Under the pieces are notes generated by a model. The model searched no databases. It had not been told where the DNA came from and was given only the letters and a program-made list of their open reading frames with translations. The translations under genes and the position numbers were made by a program. A stretch of 64,000 nt of DNA, taken from assembly GCA_016703155.1 (NCBI GenBank), contig JADJCP010000004.1:186001-250000 (forward strand), given 5' to 3'. Source of the DNA: Hydrogenophilales bacterium. Lineage in GTDB: Bacteria > Pseudomonadota > Gammaproteobacteria > Burkholderiales > Thiobacillaceae. Shown piece after piece: positions 10,653 to 20,231 of this stretch; the first letter of the stretch is position 1; each line of letters starts with the position of its first letter.

Positions 10653-11642
10653 CTACGGTTTCTCGGCCAGGGCAGCCCGATTTGCCCTGAGCAGCGAATG
10701 CGCCAGACTGAAGCGGTAGAACGTGCCGGCCGGGTCGGGCAGGCCGTCGAGCACCTTGTCGATGGCCGCCGGTTCTTTTTCGTCGACCACCGAGGCGATG
10801 GCGGTCATCAGCCGGGCGCCCTGGTCGAGCACACCGGGCGCGGCGCCGTAGCAGCCGATGCAGGGCGCGCCGACATTCGGGCAGCGCGAGTTGCAGCCGC
10901 TGCGCGTGGCCGGGCCGGAACACATCAGGCCCTGCTCCAGCAGACAGTCCTCGGTATTCAGCATGGGCAGTTCCTGAATGCGGGAAAGCTTGCTGATGCG
11001 CTTGATGTCGCGCTTGCGGGTGCATTCGTCGCATACCGTCGAGTCGCCGGCACCGAGCACCGCGCCCTTGGGCGGCAGTTCGGCCTCGCCTTTGACCACG
11101 GCGATCAGCACGTCGAGCACGGCAGCGATCTGGTGCGACTCGGGCGGACAGCCGGGGACGTGGTAATCGACCTCGACGACCTGATCCAGCGTGCGCACCA
11201 CGCTCTGCAGCGGCGTCAGGGTCAGGGTACCTTCCGGCGCCTGCCAGGCACTCCGCGGTCTGAGGTGGTCGGGGTTCTCGGTGCTGGGACTGGTGTAGGC
11301 GCATTCGAAGATGCCTTCCCGGGGCGATAGATTGGCCAGGCCGGGGATGCAGCCTTCGTTGGCGCAGGAACCGAAGGCGACCAGCAACTTCGATTTGCGC
11401 CGCAAGAGATGCGCCATGTGTTCGTTTTCGTCGGTACGGATGCTGCCGTTGAACAGGGTGACCAGGATGGATTCGTCATCCATCGCCTCCACTTCCTTGT
11501 ACTTCACGTCCATCGCCGCCGGCCAGAAGGCGACTTCGAAGTTGGCGTCCAGGTCGAGGATCTTCTCGTCGATGTTGAGCACGGCGATCTCGCAGCCGCC
11601 GCAGGCGGAGGCCCAGTACATGGCGAATTTTGGTTTGCTCAT
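10653..11642 (-). CDS. mvhG: NiFe hydrogenase small subunit, MvhG-like
   Basis: The 329-residue protein carries the Cys motifs that bind the Fe-S clusters of the F420-non-reducing hydrogenase small subunit: WASACGGCEIAVLN near residue 12, AFGSCANEGCIPG near 90, DYHVPGCPPESHQI near 155, and a Cys-rich C-terminal half (CDECTRKRDI, CLLEQGLMCSGPATRSGC, CPNVGAPCIGCYG). There is no Tat signal, so the enzyme is cytoplasmic. The frame is intact. It lies between a large inverted repeat (11686-11777) and the smaller hairpin before mvhA. Confidence 0.93.
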   Translation of the reverse strand: MSKPKFAMYWASACGGCEIAVLNIDEKILDLDANFEVAFWPAAMDVKYKEVEAMDDESILVTLFNGSIRTDENEHMAHLLRRKSKLLVAFGSCANEGCIPGLANLSPREGIFECAYTSPSTENPDHLRPRSAWQAPEGTLTLTPLQSVVRTLDQVVEVDYHVPGCPPESHQIAAVLDVLIAVVKGEAELPPKGAVLGAGDSTVCDECTRKRDIKRISKLSRIQELPMLNTEDCLLEQGLMCSGPATRSGCNSRCPNVGAPCIGCYGAAPGVLDQGARLMTAIASVVDEKEPAAIDKVLDGLPDPAGTFYRFSLAHSLLRANRAALAEKP

Positions 11643-11685
11643 GGGGTGGCCTTATCAAACGGTGGCTGGAATGCGGAGGGCGTAT

Positions 11686-11777
11686 AAATCCCCCCCGGCC
11701 CCCCTTTTTCAAAGGGGGGGACTGATAGGGCGGAGGGGGTTCTCACCCCTTTGAAAAAGGGGGGCCGGGGGGGATTT
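11686..11777. repeat. Large inverted repeat between mvhD and mvhG
   Basis: Two arms of about 32 bases, AAATCCCCCCCGGCC followed by CCCCTTTTTCAAAGGGG on the left and its near-exact reverse complement on the right, are separated by roughly 28 bases. The element is of the small interspersed palindromic type and has no coding capacity. It occupies the mvhD-mvhG spacer and would fold into a very stable hairpin in the operon mRNA, possibly changing the ratio of upstream Hdr to downstream hydrogenase subunits. Confidence 0.75.
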
Positions 11778-11787
11778 AGCGGTGCGT

Positions 11788-12243
11788 TCATGCCGCGCCC
11801 CCACTGGCTTGTTCCACCCGAGGCACCGGCCGCGTCGGCCAGTTCAGCGGGCCGACCTGACGCACTTCCTCGACCATGGTGGCGATCTCCTCGGCGAATC
11901 GGGCGCCCTCGGCGGCGCTCGCCCAGGTCAGGCGCAGGCGCTCCGGAACGATGCCGAACTGGGCCAGGGTGCGGGTCATCAATTGATAACGGCGCAGGGC
12001 CTTGTAGTTCTGTTCCAGGTAATGGCATTCGCCGGGGTGACAGCCGGCGATCAGTACGCCGTCGGCGCCCTCGGAAAAGGCCTTGAGGACGAAGGTCGGG
12101 TCGAGTCGGCCGGTGCACATCAGGCGGATCAGGCGCACGTTGGGCGGATACTTGATGCGTGACGTGCCGGCCAGGTCGGCGGCGCGGTAGCTGCACCAGT
12201 TGCAGGTGAAACCGATGATGACGGGTTCGAATCGATCGCTCAT
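11788..12243 (-). CDS. mvhD: MvhD-like iron-sulfur subunit
   Basis: This 151-residue protein is the small [2Fe-2S] subunit that links the hydrogenase to HdrA in methanogen-type complexes. Conserved Cys lie in FTCNWCSYRAADLAG near residue 15, LMCTGRLDP near residue 42, and IAGCHPGECHY near residue 65. The ATG overlaps the hdrA stop codon (ATGA), which fixes the start and indicates coupled translation. Confidence 0.93.
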   Translation of the reverse strand: MSDRFEPVIIGFTCNWCSYRAADLAGTSRIKYPPNVRLIRLMCTGRLDPTFVLKAFSEGADGVLIAGCHPGECHYLEQNYKALRRYQLMTRTLAQFGIVPERLRLTWASAAEGARFAEEIATMVEEVRQVGPLNWPTRPVPRVEQASGGAA

Positions 12244-14281
12244 ACAACCTCCGGCTCGCGGGCGAAATTCCGCAACAGTCCCTCGATCTGCGCCATGACC
12301 TGCTCGTTGCTGAAGCCCGAGCCCTGGATGGCGCCGGCCGGGCAGGCGGCGACGCAGGTGCCGCAGCCCTGGCAGAGCGCGGCGTTGATCTCGGTGACCT
12401 TGCGCTCCTCGACGAAGGAGATGGCATTGAACGGACACAGTCCGTTGCAGATGCGGCAGCCGGAGCATTGTTCTTCCAACACGCTGGCGCGCACCGGCTC
12501 CAGGGCCAGTTCGCCCTGGCGGATGTAGTTGAGTACCCGCGCCGCCGCCGCCGCGCCTTGCGAGACGCTGGCGGGGATGTCCTTCGGCCCGCCGGCGCAG
12601 CCGGCGACGAAGACGCCTTCGGTCATGGTGGCGATGGGGTCCATCTTGGCGTGTTTCTCGATGAACCAGCCGCTGGTGGAACAGGCGATGCCGAAGGTCT
12701 TGCCCACGGCTGCGCTGTCGCGGCGCGGTTCCAGGCCGGCCGAGAGCACCACCATGTCGACCGGGATGCGCCGTTGCAGGCCGGCGAGGGTGTCCTCCAC
12801 CTGGACATACAAGGTGCCGGCTTCGTTGCGGCTCGCTTCGGCCGGGTCGAAGGGGATGTCGGTGACCTCGGCGACCTTGCCGCGCACGAAGTGAACGCCG
12901 TCGTCGAGGACGCGCTGGTAGAACTCGTCGTATTCCTTGCCGGGCGTGCGGATGTCGATATAGAAGTTGTAGACCTCGGCGCCAGTGCGTTCCTTGACCA
13001 GATGCGCCGTCTTCAGGCTCTGCATGCAGCAGATCGCCGAGCAATGACGGTTGTAGTTGCGGTCGCGGCTGCCGACGCAGTGGACGATGGCCACGGTCCT
13101 GGGCGCGGTCTGGCCGTCACGCAGCACCACCTTGCCGCCGGTCGGGCCGGCGGCGTTGCACATGCGCTCCAGCTCCAGGTTGGTGAAGACGTTGGCCAGG
13201 CGGCCGTAGCCGTATTGTGGGATGCGCCGGGCGTCGAACAGGTCCCAGCCGGTGGCCAGGATGATGTTGCCGACGTTCAAGGTCACCCGCTGTTCTTTCT
13301 GATCGAACAGGATGGAATTGGGCACGGTCGGGCAGAACTTCTCGCAGGCCTTGCAGCCGCCCTTGCCGCCGATGTAGTAGGTACAGGTGTCCGGGTCGAG
13401 CACCGGCAGGTTGGGCACGGCCTGGGCGAACGGCCAGTAGATGGCCTTGCGGTAACCGATGCCGGCCTCGAATTTGTCGTCGACCACCAGCACCGGGCAT
13501 TTTTCGACGCAGATGCCACAGCCGGTGCAGACGTCCTCGTCGACATAGCGCGGCTTTTTCTTGATCGTCACCGTATAGTTGCCGACGTAGCCCTCGACCT
13601 TCTCCACCTCGCTCCAGGTGAACAGGTGAATCTTCGGTGCGCTCCGGCGCTGGCCATCTTCGGGGTGAGTATGCAGGCGGCGCAGTCTAGGGTCGGGAAG
13701 GTCTTGTCGAACTGGGCCATGTGGCCACCCAGCGAGGCCTCGCGCTCGACCAGGATGACTTCGTAGCCGGCCTCGGCCACTTCCAGGGCCGCCTGGATGC
13801 CGGCGATGCCGCCGCCGACCACCAGGGTGGCAGCGTCGATGGGCACCTTGATGGCTTCCAGCGGCTGGTTTTGCAGCACCCGTTCGACGGTGCCGCTGAC
13901 GATGGCCTTGGCCTTGGCGGTGGCGGCGGCCTTGTCGGTATGCACCCAGGCGACGTGTTCGCGGATCGAGGCCATCTCCGACAGGTAGGGGTTGACGCCG
14001 GAGCGCTCGCAAACGCCACGGAAGGTCTTTTCATGCAGGTGCGGCGAACAGGCGGCGACGACGACCCGGGTCAGGCCGAGTTCGTGGATGTCCTGCTCGA
14101 TGCGTTCCTGGCCGGCCACCGAGCACATGAAGGTGTAGTCGCGCGCCAGGACCACGCCACGGTCCTTGAGGTCTTCGGCGGCGAACCGGGCGACGCCCTC
14201 GACATCCACCACGCCGGCGATGTTGCTGCCGCAATGGCAGACGTAGACGCCGATCTTTTCTTGTTTCGTGTTTTCAGTCAT
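12240..14281 (-). CDS. hdrA: Heterodisulfide reductase subunit A-like protein, HdrA (one frameshift)
   Basis: HdrA is the FAD- and multi-cluster subunit proposed to carry out flavin-based electron bifurcation. From the ATG at 14281: CHCGSNIAG and AACSPHLHEKTFR (N-terminal cluster region), VVGGGIAGIQAALEVA (FAD-binding GxGxxG near residue 155), DCAACILTPKM, then two ferredoxin-like pairs, VCTGCGICVEKCPV with KACEKFCP, and near the C-terminus CSGCRICNGLCP and CQGCGTCVAACP. A missing C at about 13636 splits it into two frames (GAH then PKIHLFTWSEVEKV). Corrected length is about 680 residues, as in methanogen HdrA. It overlaps hdrB by 8 bp and mvhD by 4 bp. Confidence 0.93.
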
Positions 14282-15251
14282 GGCGCGACTCCATGCCCGG
14301 CATCGGCAGACCGTCGCTGGCCTTGGGCCGGCGCTTGCGCTTGGTTGCCTCGGCCTTGGGCGCCTCCGCCTGGATCTTCGCCAGGGCCGGCGCGGCATCG
14401 ACGAACTCCTTGCCGATGCCCAATTCCTTGGCGGGCTTGCCCAGGGCCAGGCCCATCAACTGGGTGAAGTACAGAACCGGCACCTGATAATCGGTATGGA
14501 AGTGCTTGTTCATCTCCACCTGGTAAGCATCCAGGTTTAGCTGGCACATCGGGCACAAGGTCACCACCATGTCCGCGCCGGCTTCCCTGGCGCCGTGGAT
14601 CAGGCGCCGGATCAGGCCGAAGGCGACATCCGGGCCGATCACCGACATGTGACCGCCGCAGCATTGCGTCTTCAATGACCAGTCGACCGGCTCGGCGCCC
14701 AGGGCCTGGAGCAGTTTGTCCATCGAGGTCGGCCGTTCGTGGCTGTCCCAGCGACCATCGTAGTCCGGGCGCACCACCTGGCAACCGTAATAGGCCGCCA
14801 CCTTCAGGCCATGCAGCGGCTTGACCACCTTGGCCTGGATCGCCGCGTAGCCGATGTCGTGACAGACGATGTCGAGCAGATGCCGGACCTTCAGGCGGCC
14901 AGGTTGGTAAGCCAGGCCGCCCGCGGCCAGCGCCTCGTTGACGGTGCCTTTGAGCTGGGCGTCCTCGCGCATCTGGGCATCGGTCTTGGCCAGATTGAGA
15001 TAGCAGGCGCTACAGCCGGCGGTCAGCAGGTCGGTGCCGGTCGCCTGGTGCTGCGCCAGGGCCAGGTTACGCCCCACCAGGGAGTGCGCCGCGACACGAT
15101 GCACCGACATGTACTCGGTGGCGCCGCAGCAGTTCCAGTCGGCGATCTCCTGCAATTCCAGATCGATGTCGCCCTTGATCGCCTGCAAGGAATCGAGGTA
15201 GGGGCGGGCGTTGCGCTGCATGGAGCAGCCGGGATAGAACATGGCCTTCAT
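14274..15251 (-). CDS. hdrB: Heterodisulfide reductase subunit B-like protein, HdrB
   Basis: The 325-residue protein has two CCG domains that hold the noncubane clusters where HdrB reduces disulfides: NCCGATEYMSV with CSACYLNLAKTD, and YYGCQVVRP, TQCCGGHMSVIG and LCPMCQLNLDAYQ. The C-terminal 45 residues are Ala/Lys-rich and extend beyond the methanogen protein. A betaproteobacterium does not make coenzyme M-coenzyme B disulfide, so the physiological substrate is unknown; a thiol-disulfide couple or sulfur compound is an inference only. Confidence 0.93.
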   Translation of the reverse strand: MKAMFYPGCSMQRNARPYLDSLQAIKGDIDLELQEIADWNCCGATEYMSVHRVAAHSLVGRNLALAQHQATGTDLLTAGCSACYLNLAKTDAQMREDAQLKGTVNEALAAGGLAYQPGRLKVRHLLDIVCHDIGYAAIQAKVVKPLHGLKVAAYYGCQVVRPDYDGRWDSHERPTSMDKLLQALGAEPVDWSLKTQCCGGHMSVIGPDVAFGLIRRLIHGAREAGADMVVTLCPMCQLNLDAYQVEMNKHFHTDYQVPVLYFTQLMGLALGKPAKELGIGKEFVDAAPALAKIQAEAPKAEATKRKRRPKASDGLPMPGMESRHD

Positions 15252-15829
15252 GGTGCCGCCTCCAGTGCCTTGGCTTTTTCGAGGATGGCGCTGAGCTGGG
15301 CCATGCCGTCAATGCGGTGCGGCGTCAGGTCAATGCGTCCACGTTTCAGCATGGCCAGGCCCATGGGCGCCATGCCGGCCAGACTGAGGGGGTGGTGGCG
15401 CAGGTTGAAGCGGGTGGCCAGTCCAAGCTCAAAGCTGCGGCCATATTTCTCGACATAATCGACAAAGGTCTCGGAGAAACCAGGCAGGGCGGCATCGTGA
15501 AAAAGTCCGGCCTTGATGGCCATGCTTTTCAGCGTGTACATCACGTCGGTGATGTGGATGTCCTGCGGGCAGCGCACCGTGCAGTAGTAGCAGGAGACGC
15601 AGTACCAGGGCGCGTTGCTCTTCAGAACCGTGTCGCGTTCGCCGGCGCGGATCAGCGCGAACAGCCGGCGCGGCGTGTGCTCCATCTCCGGTCCCGAGGG
15701 ACAGGAGCCACCGCAGGAACCACACTGGACGCAAAGGTTGAGCCGATTGTCCCCCGGCGTCGCGGCCATGACCTCGGCCAGGAATTGGCCCGGGCCATGG
15801 GGAGAAGTTGAAACGGGTGCCGAAATCAC
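15248..15829 (-). CDS. hdrC: Heterodisulfide reductase subunit C-like protein, HdrC
   Basis: Two [4Fe-4S] motifs, CVQCGSCGGSCPSG and CVSCYYCTVRCPQD, identify HdrC, the electron carrier between HdrA and HdrB. An open frame extends up to 15901, but GTG at 15829 is preceded at 7 bp by a perfect AGGAGG ribosome site, so I take that start (193 residues). It overlaps hdrB by 4 bp and is the first gene of the hdrCBA-mvhDGA-protease operon. The upstream region holds the palindrome at 15973-15992. Confidence 0.92.
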   Translation of the reverse strand: MISAPVSTSPHGPGQFLAEVMAATPGDNRLNLCVQCGSCGGSCPSGPEMEHTPRRLFALIRAGERDTVLKSNAPWYCVSCYYCTVRCPQDIHITDVMYTLKSMAIKAGLFHDAALPGFSETFVDYVEKYGRSFELGLATRFNLRHHPLSLAGMAPMGLAMLKRGRIDLTPHRIDGMAQLSAILEKAKALEAAP

Positions 15830-15972
15830 GATCTCGCCTCCTGTGAGAGGAACCGCACAGTCGCCGGAAGTGACGCGGCAGTGTCTGAAGTCGTGAGGCA
15901 TCCGGCGGATTAACCTTAATCCGGACGTTAGTATCTGCTTATATTCTTGTCCAGCCCGAAGGCCACGTATCG

Positions 15973-15992
15973 TTCAATAGTGACTATTGCAT
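15973..15992. promoter_or_regulatory. Palindromic operator candidate upstream of the hdr-mvh operon
   Basis: CAATAGT G ACTATTG is a perfect 7+1+7 palindrome 144 bp upstream of the hdrC start. The 20 bases TTCAATAGTGACTATTGCAT recur with one mismatch at 29981-30000, upstream of the DUF4212/ActP-like operon. The recognising protein is unknown. Confidence 0.5.
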
Positions 15993-16025
15993 TCGCAGGC
16001 TGGCGGGCTGCGGCGATCGAGCCTG

Positions 16026-16051
16026 AAAACACGAAGGCCCCGAACGGGGCC
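16026..16051 (-). terminator. Rho-independent terminator of the tRNA-Ala gene
   Basis: On the minus strand a GGCCCCG/CGGGGCC stem is followed by TTCGTGTTTTC, starting 9 bp after the tRNA 3' end. Confidence 0.7.
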
Positions 16052-16059
16052 TGGAGTGG

Positions 16060-16135
<76 letters not shown>

Positions 16136-16197
16136 ACACGTATAGCGAATATAGCAAACAACCGGGGCGGCCGGGAAGTCGCCCGAGTGCGAAAGCC

Positions 16198-16980
16198 TTA
16201 GCGCGTGGACTTCGAGAGCAGCCAGACGCCGGCGGCGATCATCGGCACACACAGCCATTGCGCCGTGGAGAGTTCGAGCGGCAGGCCGCTGAAGATGCCG
16301 GGGTCGGGGTTGCGGAAGAATTCGGCGAGGAAGCGCAGCAGGCCATAACCGGCCAGGAACAGGCCGGAGACGCGACCGACGGCGTGCGGCAGCGCCGAGT
16401 ACGACCAGAGAATGAGGAACAGCAGGAAGCCTTCGCCGGCGGCCTGGTAGAGCTGCGACGGGTGGCGCGCCAATTCGTCGACATGCGGGTAGATCATCGC
16501 CCAGGGCAGGCCGGGGTCGGCCGGGCGGCCCCAAAGCTCGCCGTTGATGAAGTTGCCAATGCGTCCGAACATCAGGCCGAGCGGTACCAGGGGGGCGACG
16601 AAGTCACCGACCTGGAGGAAGCTTCGGCCGGTCTTGCGCGCGAACCACCCGAGCGCGACCAGGACGCCGAGGAAGCCGCCATGGAAACTCATGCCGCCCT
16701 TCCAGACGGCGAAGATCTCCAAGGGGTTGGCGAGGAAATATGCGGGTTGATAGAACAGCACTTCGCCCATGCGGCCACCGACGATGACGCCCAGGACACC
16801 GTAGAACAAGAGGTCGTCGATCTGGGCCTTGTCCCAGCCGAGTTCCGGTCGGCGGGTGGCGTGCATGCGCCCGAGGATGACGAAGCAGACGAAGGCCGCG
16901 ACATACATCAGCCCGTACCAGTGGATGCCGACGGGGCCGAGGTGCAGGGCGACAGGGTCGAATTGGGGGTGAACGAGCAC
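16198..16980 (-). CDS. lgt: Phosphatidylglycerol-prolipoprotein diacylglyceryl transferase Lgt
   Basis: Lgt transfers diacylglycerol from phosphatidylglycerol to the lipobox Cys of prolipoproteins in the inner membrane. The signature [15 protein letters not shown] and the motif [12 protein letters not shown] are present among about seven membrane helices. The frame is open to 17034, but the family start pattern (M)[10 protein letters not shown] points to GTG at 16980, giving 260 residues. It is divergent from ilvD. Confidence 0.94.
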   Translation of the reverse strand: MLVHPQFDPVALHLGPVGIHWYGLMYVAAFVCFVILGRMHATRRPELGWDKAQIDDLLFYGVLGVIVGGRMGEVLFYQPAYFLANPLEIFAVWKGGMSFHGGFLGVLVALGWFARKTGRSFLQVGDFVAPLVPLGLMFGRIGNFINGELWGRPADPGLPWAMIYPHVDELARHPSQLYQAAGEGFLLFLILWSYSALPHAVGRVSGLFLAGYGLLRFLAEFFRNPDPGIFSGLPLELSTAQWLCVPMIAAGVWLLSKSTR

Positions 16981-17036
16981 GGCGGGGCCAGGGAACGTTA
17001 GAATTCCACGGATTATAGCCAGCTTAGGTGACAACC

Positions 17037-18891
17037 ATGCCGCAATACCGCTCCCGTACCACGACCCAGGGCCGCAACATGGCCGGCGCGCGCGCCCTTT
17101 GGCGTGCCACCGGCATGAAGGACGACGATTTCTCCAAGCCGATCATCGCCATCGCCAACTCGTTTACCCAATTCGTGCCCGGCCATGTCCATCTGAAGGA
17201 CATGGGGCAACTGGTGGCGCGCGAGATCGAGGCAGTGGGCGGCGTCGCCAAGGAATTCAACACCATCGCCGTCGATGACGGCATCGCCATGGGCCATGGC
17301 GGCATGTTGTATTCGCTGCCGTCGCGCGACCTGATCGCCGATTCGGTGGAGTACATGTGCAACGCGCATTGCGCCGACGCCCTGGTGTGCATCTCCAACT
17401 GCGACAAGATTACGCCCGGCATGCTGATGGCCAGCCTGCGCCTGAACATTCCCACCGTGTTCGTCTCCGGCGGGCCGATGGAGGCCGGCAAGGTGGTCTG
17501 GGACAACAAGACCGTCAAGCTCGATCTGGTCGATGCCATGGTGCAGGCGGCCAACGCCAGTTGCTCGGATGCGGAGGTCGAGGCCACCGAGCGTTCCGCC
17601 TGTCCGACCTGCGGCTCGTGCTCGGGCATGTTCACGGCCAACTCGATGAACTGCCTGACCGAGGCCCTGGGTCTGTCCTTGCCCGGCAACGGTTCGTTGC
17701 TGGCGACCCACGCCGACCGCAAGGAATTGTTCCTGCGCGCCGGGCGTCTGGCGGTCGATCTGGCGAAACGCTATTACGAGGGCAATGATGCTACGGCGCT
17801 GCCGCGTGCCATCGCCAGTTTCGAGGCCTTCGAAAATGCCATGTGCCTGGACATCGCCATGGGCGGCTCGACCAACACCGTGCTGCACCTGCTGGCGGCG
17901 GCACAGGAGGCGGGCGTCGACTTCAGGATGAAGGACATCGACCGGCTGTCGCGCAAGGTGCCCAATCTGGCCAAGGTGGCGCCGTCGACGCAGCTTTACC
18001 ACATGGAAGACGTGCATCGTGCCGGCGGCGTCATGGCCATCCTCGGCGAGCTCGACCGCGCCGGCCTGATCCACCGCGACTGCCATACCGTGCACAGCAA
18101 GACCCTGGGTGGCGCCCTGCAAGTCTGGGATGTGATGCAGGCGCACGATGTCTCGGTATTCGACTTTTTCAAGGCCGCCCCCGGCGGCGTGCCCACCCAG
18201 GTGGCGTTCTCGCAGAACCGCCGCTTCCCTGAGCTGGATCTCGACCGCGTCAACGGCTGCCTGCGCGACAAGGCACATGCCTATTCCCAGGACGGCGGCC
18301 TGGCCGTGCTTCATGGCAACCCTGGCGCTGGACGGCTGCATCGTCAAGACGGCGGGTGTCGATGCAAGTATCCTCAAGTTCACCGGCCCGGCGCGCCTCT
18401 TCGAAAGCCAGGACGCGGCGGTCGAGGCCATCCTCGCCGACCGCATCAAGGAGGGCGACGTCCGGGTGATCCGCTACGAAGGTCCGCGCGGCGGGCCGGG
18501 CATGCAGGAAATGCTGTACCCGACGTCCTACCTGAAATCGAAAGGCCTCGGCAAAGTCTGCGCGCTGCTCACCGATGGCCGTTTCTCGGGCGGCACCTCG
18601 GGGTTGAGCATCGGCCACGTTTCCCCGGAAGCGGCCGAGGGCGGCAACATCGGCCTGGTGGAGGAGGGCGACACCATCGAGATCGACATCCCGAACCGGA
18701 TCATCCGTATCGCTGTGTCCGACGACGTGCTGGCCGAACGACGCGCCGCCATGGAGGCCAAGGGCAAGGATGCCTGGACGCCGGTCGGCCGCAATCGCCC
18801 GGTATCCGCCGCATTGCGCGCCTATGCCGCCATGACCACCTCCGCCGCCAACGGCGCGGTACGCGATGTCAGCCAGGTTGAGCGTAAGTGA
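17037..18891 (+). CDS. ilvD: Dihydroxy-acid dehydratase IlvD (one frameshift)
   Basis: IlvD dehydrates dihydroxyisovalerate and dihydroxymethylvalerate in branched-chain amino acid synthesis. The ATG at 17037 follows AGGTGAC at good spacing and gives the family start [19 protein letters not shown]. Fe-S ligand Cys occur in [10 protein letters not shown] and [18 protein letters not shown]. An extra C at about 18321 moves the C-terminal third ([16 protein letters not shown], then [20 protein letters not shown]) into another frame. Corrected length is 617 residues, one more than the E. coli enzyme, so a single sequence error is the likely cause. Confidence 0.94.
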
Positions 18892-19196
18892 GCACTGACA
18901 ACCGGCCGGATACGCCGGAAACCGATCCGCTGGCCCGCTTCCGCAGCTGGTACGGTTTCCTGGCCGCCGCCATCGCGGTCAATGTCCTGTTCGTCGGGGG
19001 CATCTGGGGCAACGCCACCGACCCCAGCGTGGGCGCCTGGACCGTGGCCCTGGTCTGGCTGCCGTTCAATGCCATCGCCACCGTGGTCTACCTCGTCTGC
19101 ATGGCCAAGCTGGCCAAGGCCCGTGGCGGCCCTGTCCTAGTCCTCCTGTGCGTGGCGATGATCGCCGCCAACTGGATACTCATGAATATCGCCTGA
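18888..19196 (+). CDS. Small membrane protein of unknown function
   Basis: The 102-residue protein has a short polar N-terminus followed by three predicted transmembrane helices ([37 protein letters not shown], and [18 protein letters not shown]). The GTG start overlaps the ilvD TGA by 4 bp, indicating coupled translation. No known family recognised. Confidence 0.75.
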   Translation: MSTDNRPDTPETDPLARFRSWYGFLAAAIAVNVLFVGGIWGNATDPSVGAWTVALVWLPFNAIATVVYLVCMAKLAKARGGPVLVLLCVAMIAANWILMNIA

Positions 19197-19218
19197 AAAA
19201 TCTACAAGGAGCACACGC

Positions 19219-20136
19219 ATGACCCCCGCCGACCTCAATACCCGCTTCGGCCAGCCCGGCCTCAATTTCGTCCAGGGCGCCGGCGAGCTGACCTACGCCG
19301 AGATCGACAATACCGGCGGCAGCGCCCGCATCTGTCTGCAGGGTGCCCACATCGTCACCTGGACGCCGAAGAGCGAGACCGAGCCGGTGATCTGGGTCTC
19401 CGACCTGGCCAAGTACGGCCCCGGCAAATCCATCCGTGGCGGCGTGCCGATCTGCTGGCCCTGGTTCGGCCCGCACGCCACCGAGAAGGCCTTTCCCGGC
19501 CACGGCTTCGCGCGCACCGTGATGTGGCAGGTGACCGGCAGCGAGACGCTCGCCGACGGCGCCACCCGGATCAAGTTCATGCTGGCGCAGAACGACCAGA
19601 CGCGCGCCCAGTTCGCCAAGGCCTGCCGTGCCGAACTGGTGGTCACGGTCGGCACGGCGCTCGGCGTGGAGCTGATCACGACCAACCTGGACACCGAGCC
19701 GGTCGAAATTGGCGAGGCCCTGCACACCTATTTCCGCATCGGCGAGATCGGCGATATTCGCATTGCCGGCCTGGAGAACACGGCCTATCTGGACAAGGTG
19801 GGCGAAGCGACCCGGCGCACCCAGAGTGGTGCGGTTACCTGCACCGGCGAGGTGGATCGGGTCTATGTCGATACCGAGGCCGACTGCGTCATCGAAGACG
19901 CCCGACTGGGCCGGCGCATCCGCGTCGCCAAGACCGGTAGCCGCTCGACGGTGGTCTGGACGCCCTGGCAGGACAAGGCTGAGAAGATGGCCGACTTCGG
20001 CCCCGGCAAACAGAACCAGGGCGGCTGGCGCGAGATGGTCTGCGTCGAGAGCGGCAATGCCCTGGAGAACGTCGTCAGCATTGCCCCGGGCGATGTCCAT
20101 GTCATGGCGGTGACATACAGCGTCGAGCGCGGCTGA
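19219..20136 (+). CDS. D-hexose-6-phosphate mutarotase, YeaD-like
   Basis: The 305-residue protein belongs to the aldose-1-epimerase-like beta-sandwich family that interconverts anomers of glucose 6-phosphate. Recognisable stretches are ICLQGAHIVTWTPK, SIRGGVPICWPWFGPH, GHGFARTVMWQV, LHTYFRIGEI and VVWTPWQDKAEKMADFG with the catalytic His and Glu environment. A GGAGC ribosome site precedes the ATG. Downstream is an unrelated signalling gene. Confidence 0.9.
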   Translation: MTPADLNTRFGQPGLNFVQGAGELTYAEIDNTGGSARICLQGAHIVTWTPKSETEPVIWVSDLAKYGPGKSIRGGVPICWPWFGPHATEKAFPGHGFARTVMWQVTGSETLADGATRIKFMLAQNDQTRAQFAKACRAELVVTVGTALGVELITTNLDTEPVEIGEALHTYFRIGEIGDIRIAGLENTAYLDKVGEATRRTQSGAVTCTGEVDRVYVDTEADCVIEDARLGRRIRVAKTGSRSTVVWTPWQDKAEKMADFGPGKQNQGGWREMVCVESGNALENVVSIAPGDVHVMAVTYSVERG

Positions 20137-20231
20137 TCGGTTGGGCGGTGGCTTGTGCTGCGCTGCAACACGCGCAATAATTCGCGGCCTGATATTGCAG
20201 TGCAGCATGCATTTCATAAAGGAAGCCTGAC

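Noticed and set aside
8670..15829. Reading the hdr genes as the sHdr sulfur-oxidation pathway
   Set aside because: The order hdrC-hdrB-hdrA-mvhD-mvhG-mvhA with a hydrogenase protease is the methanogen-type arrangement; no lipoate-binding protein, TusA, DsrE or second HdrB/HdrC set is present.
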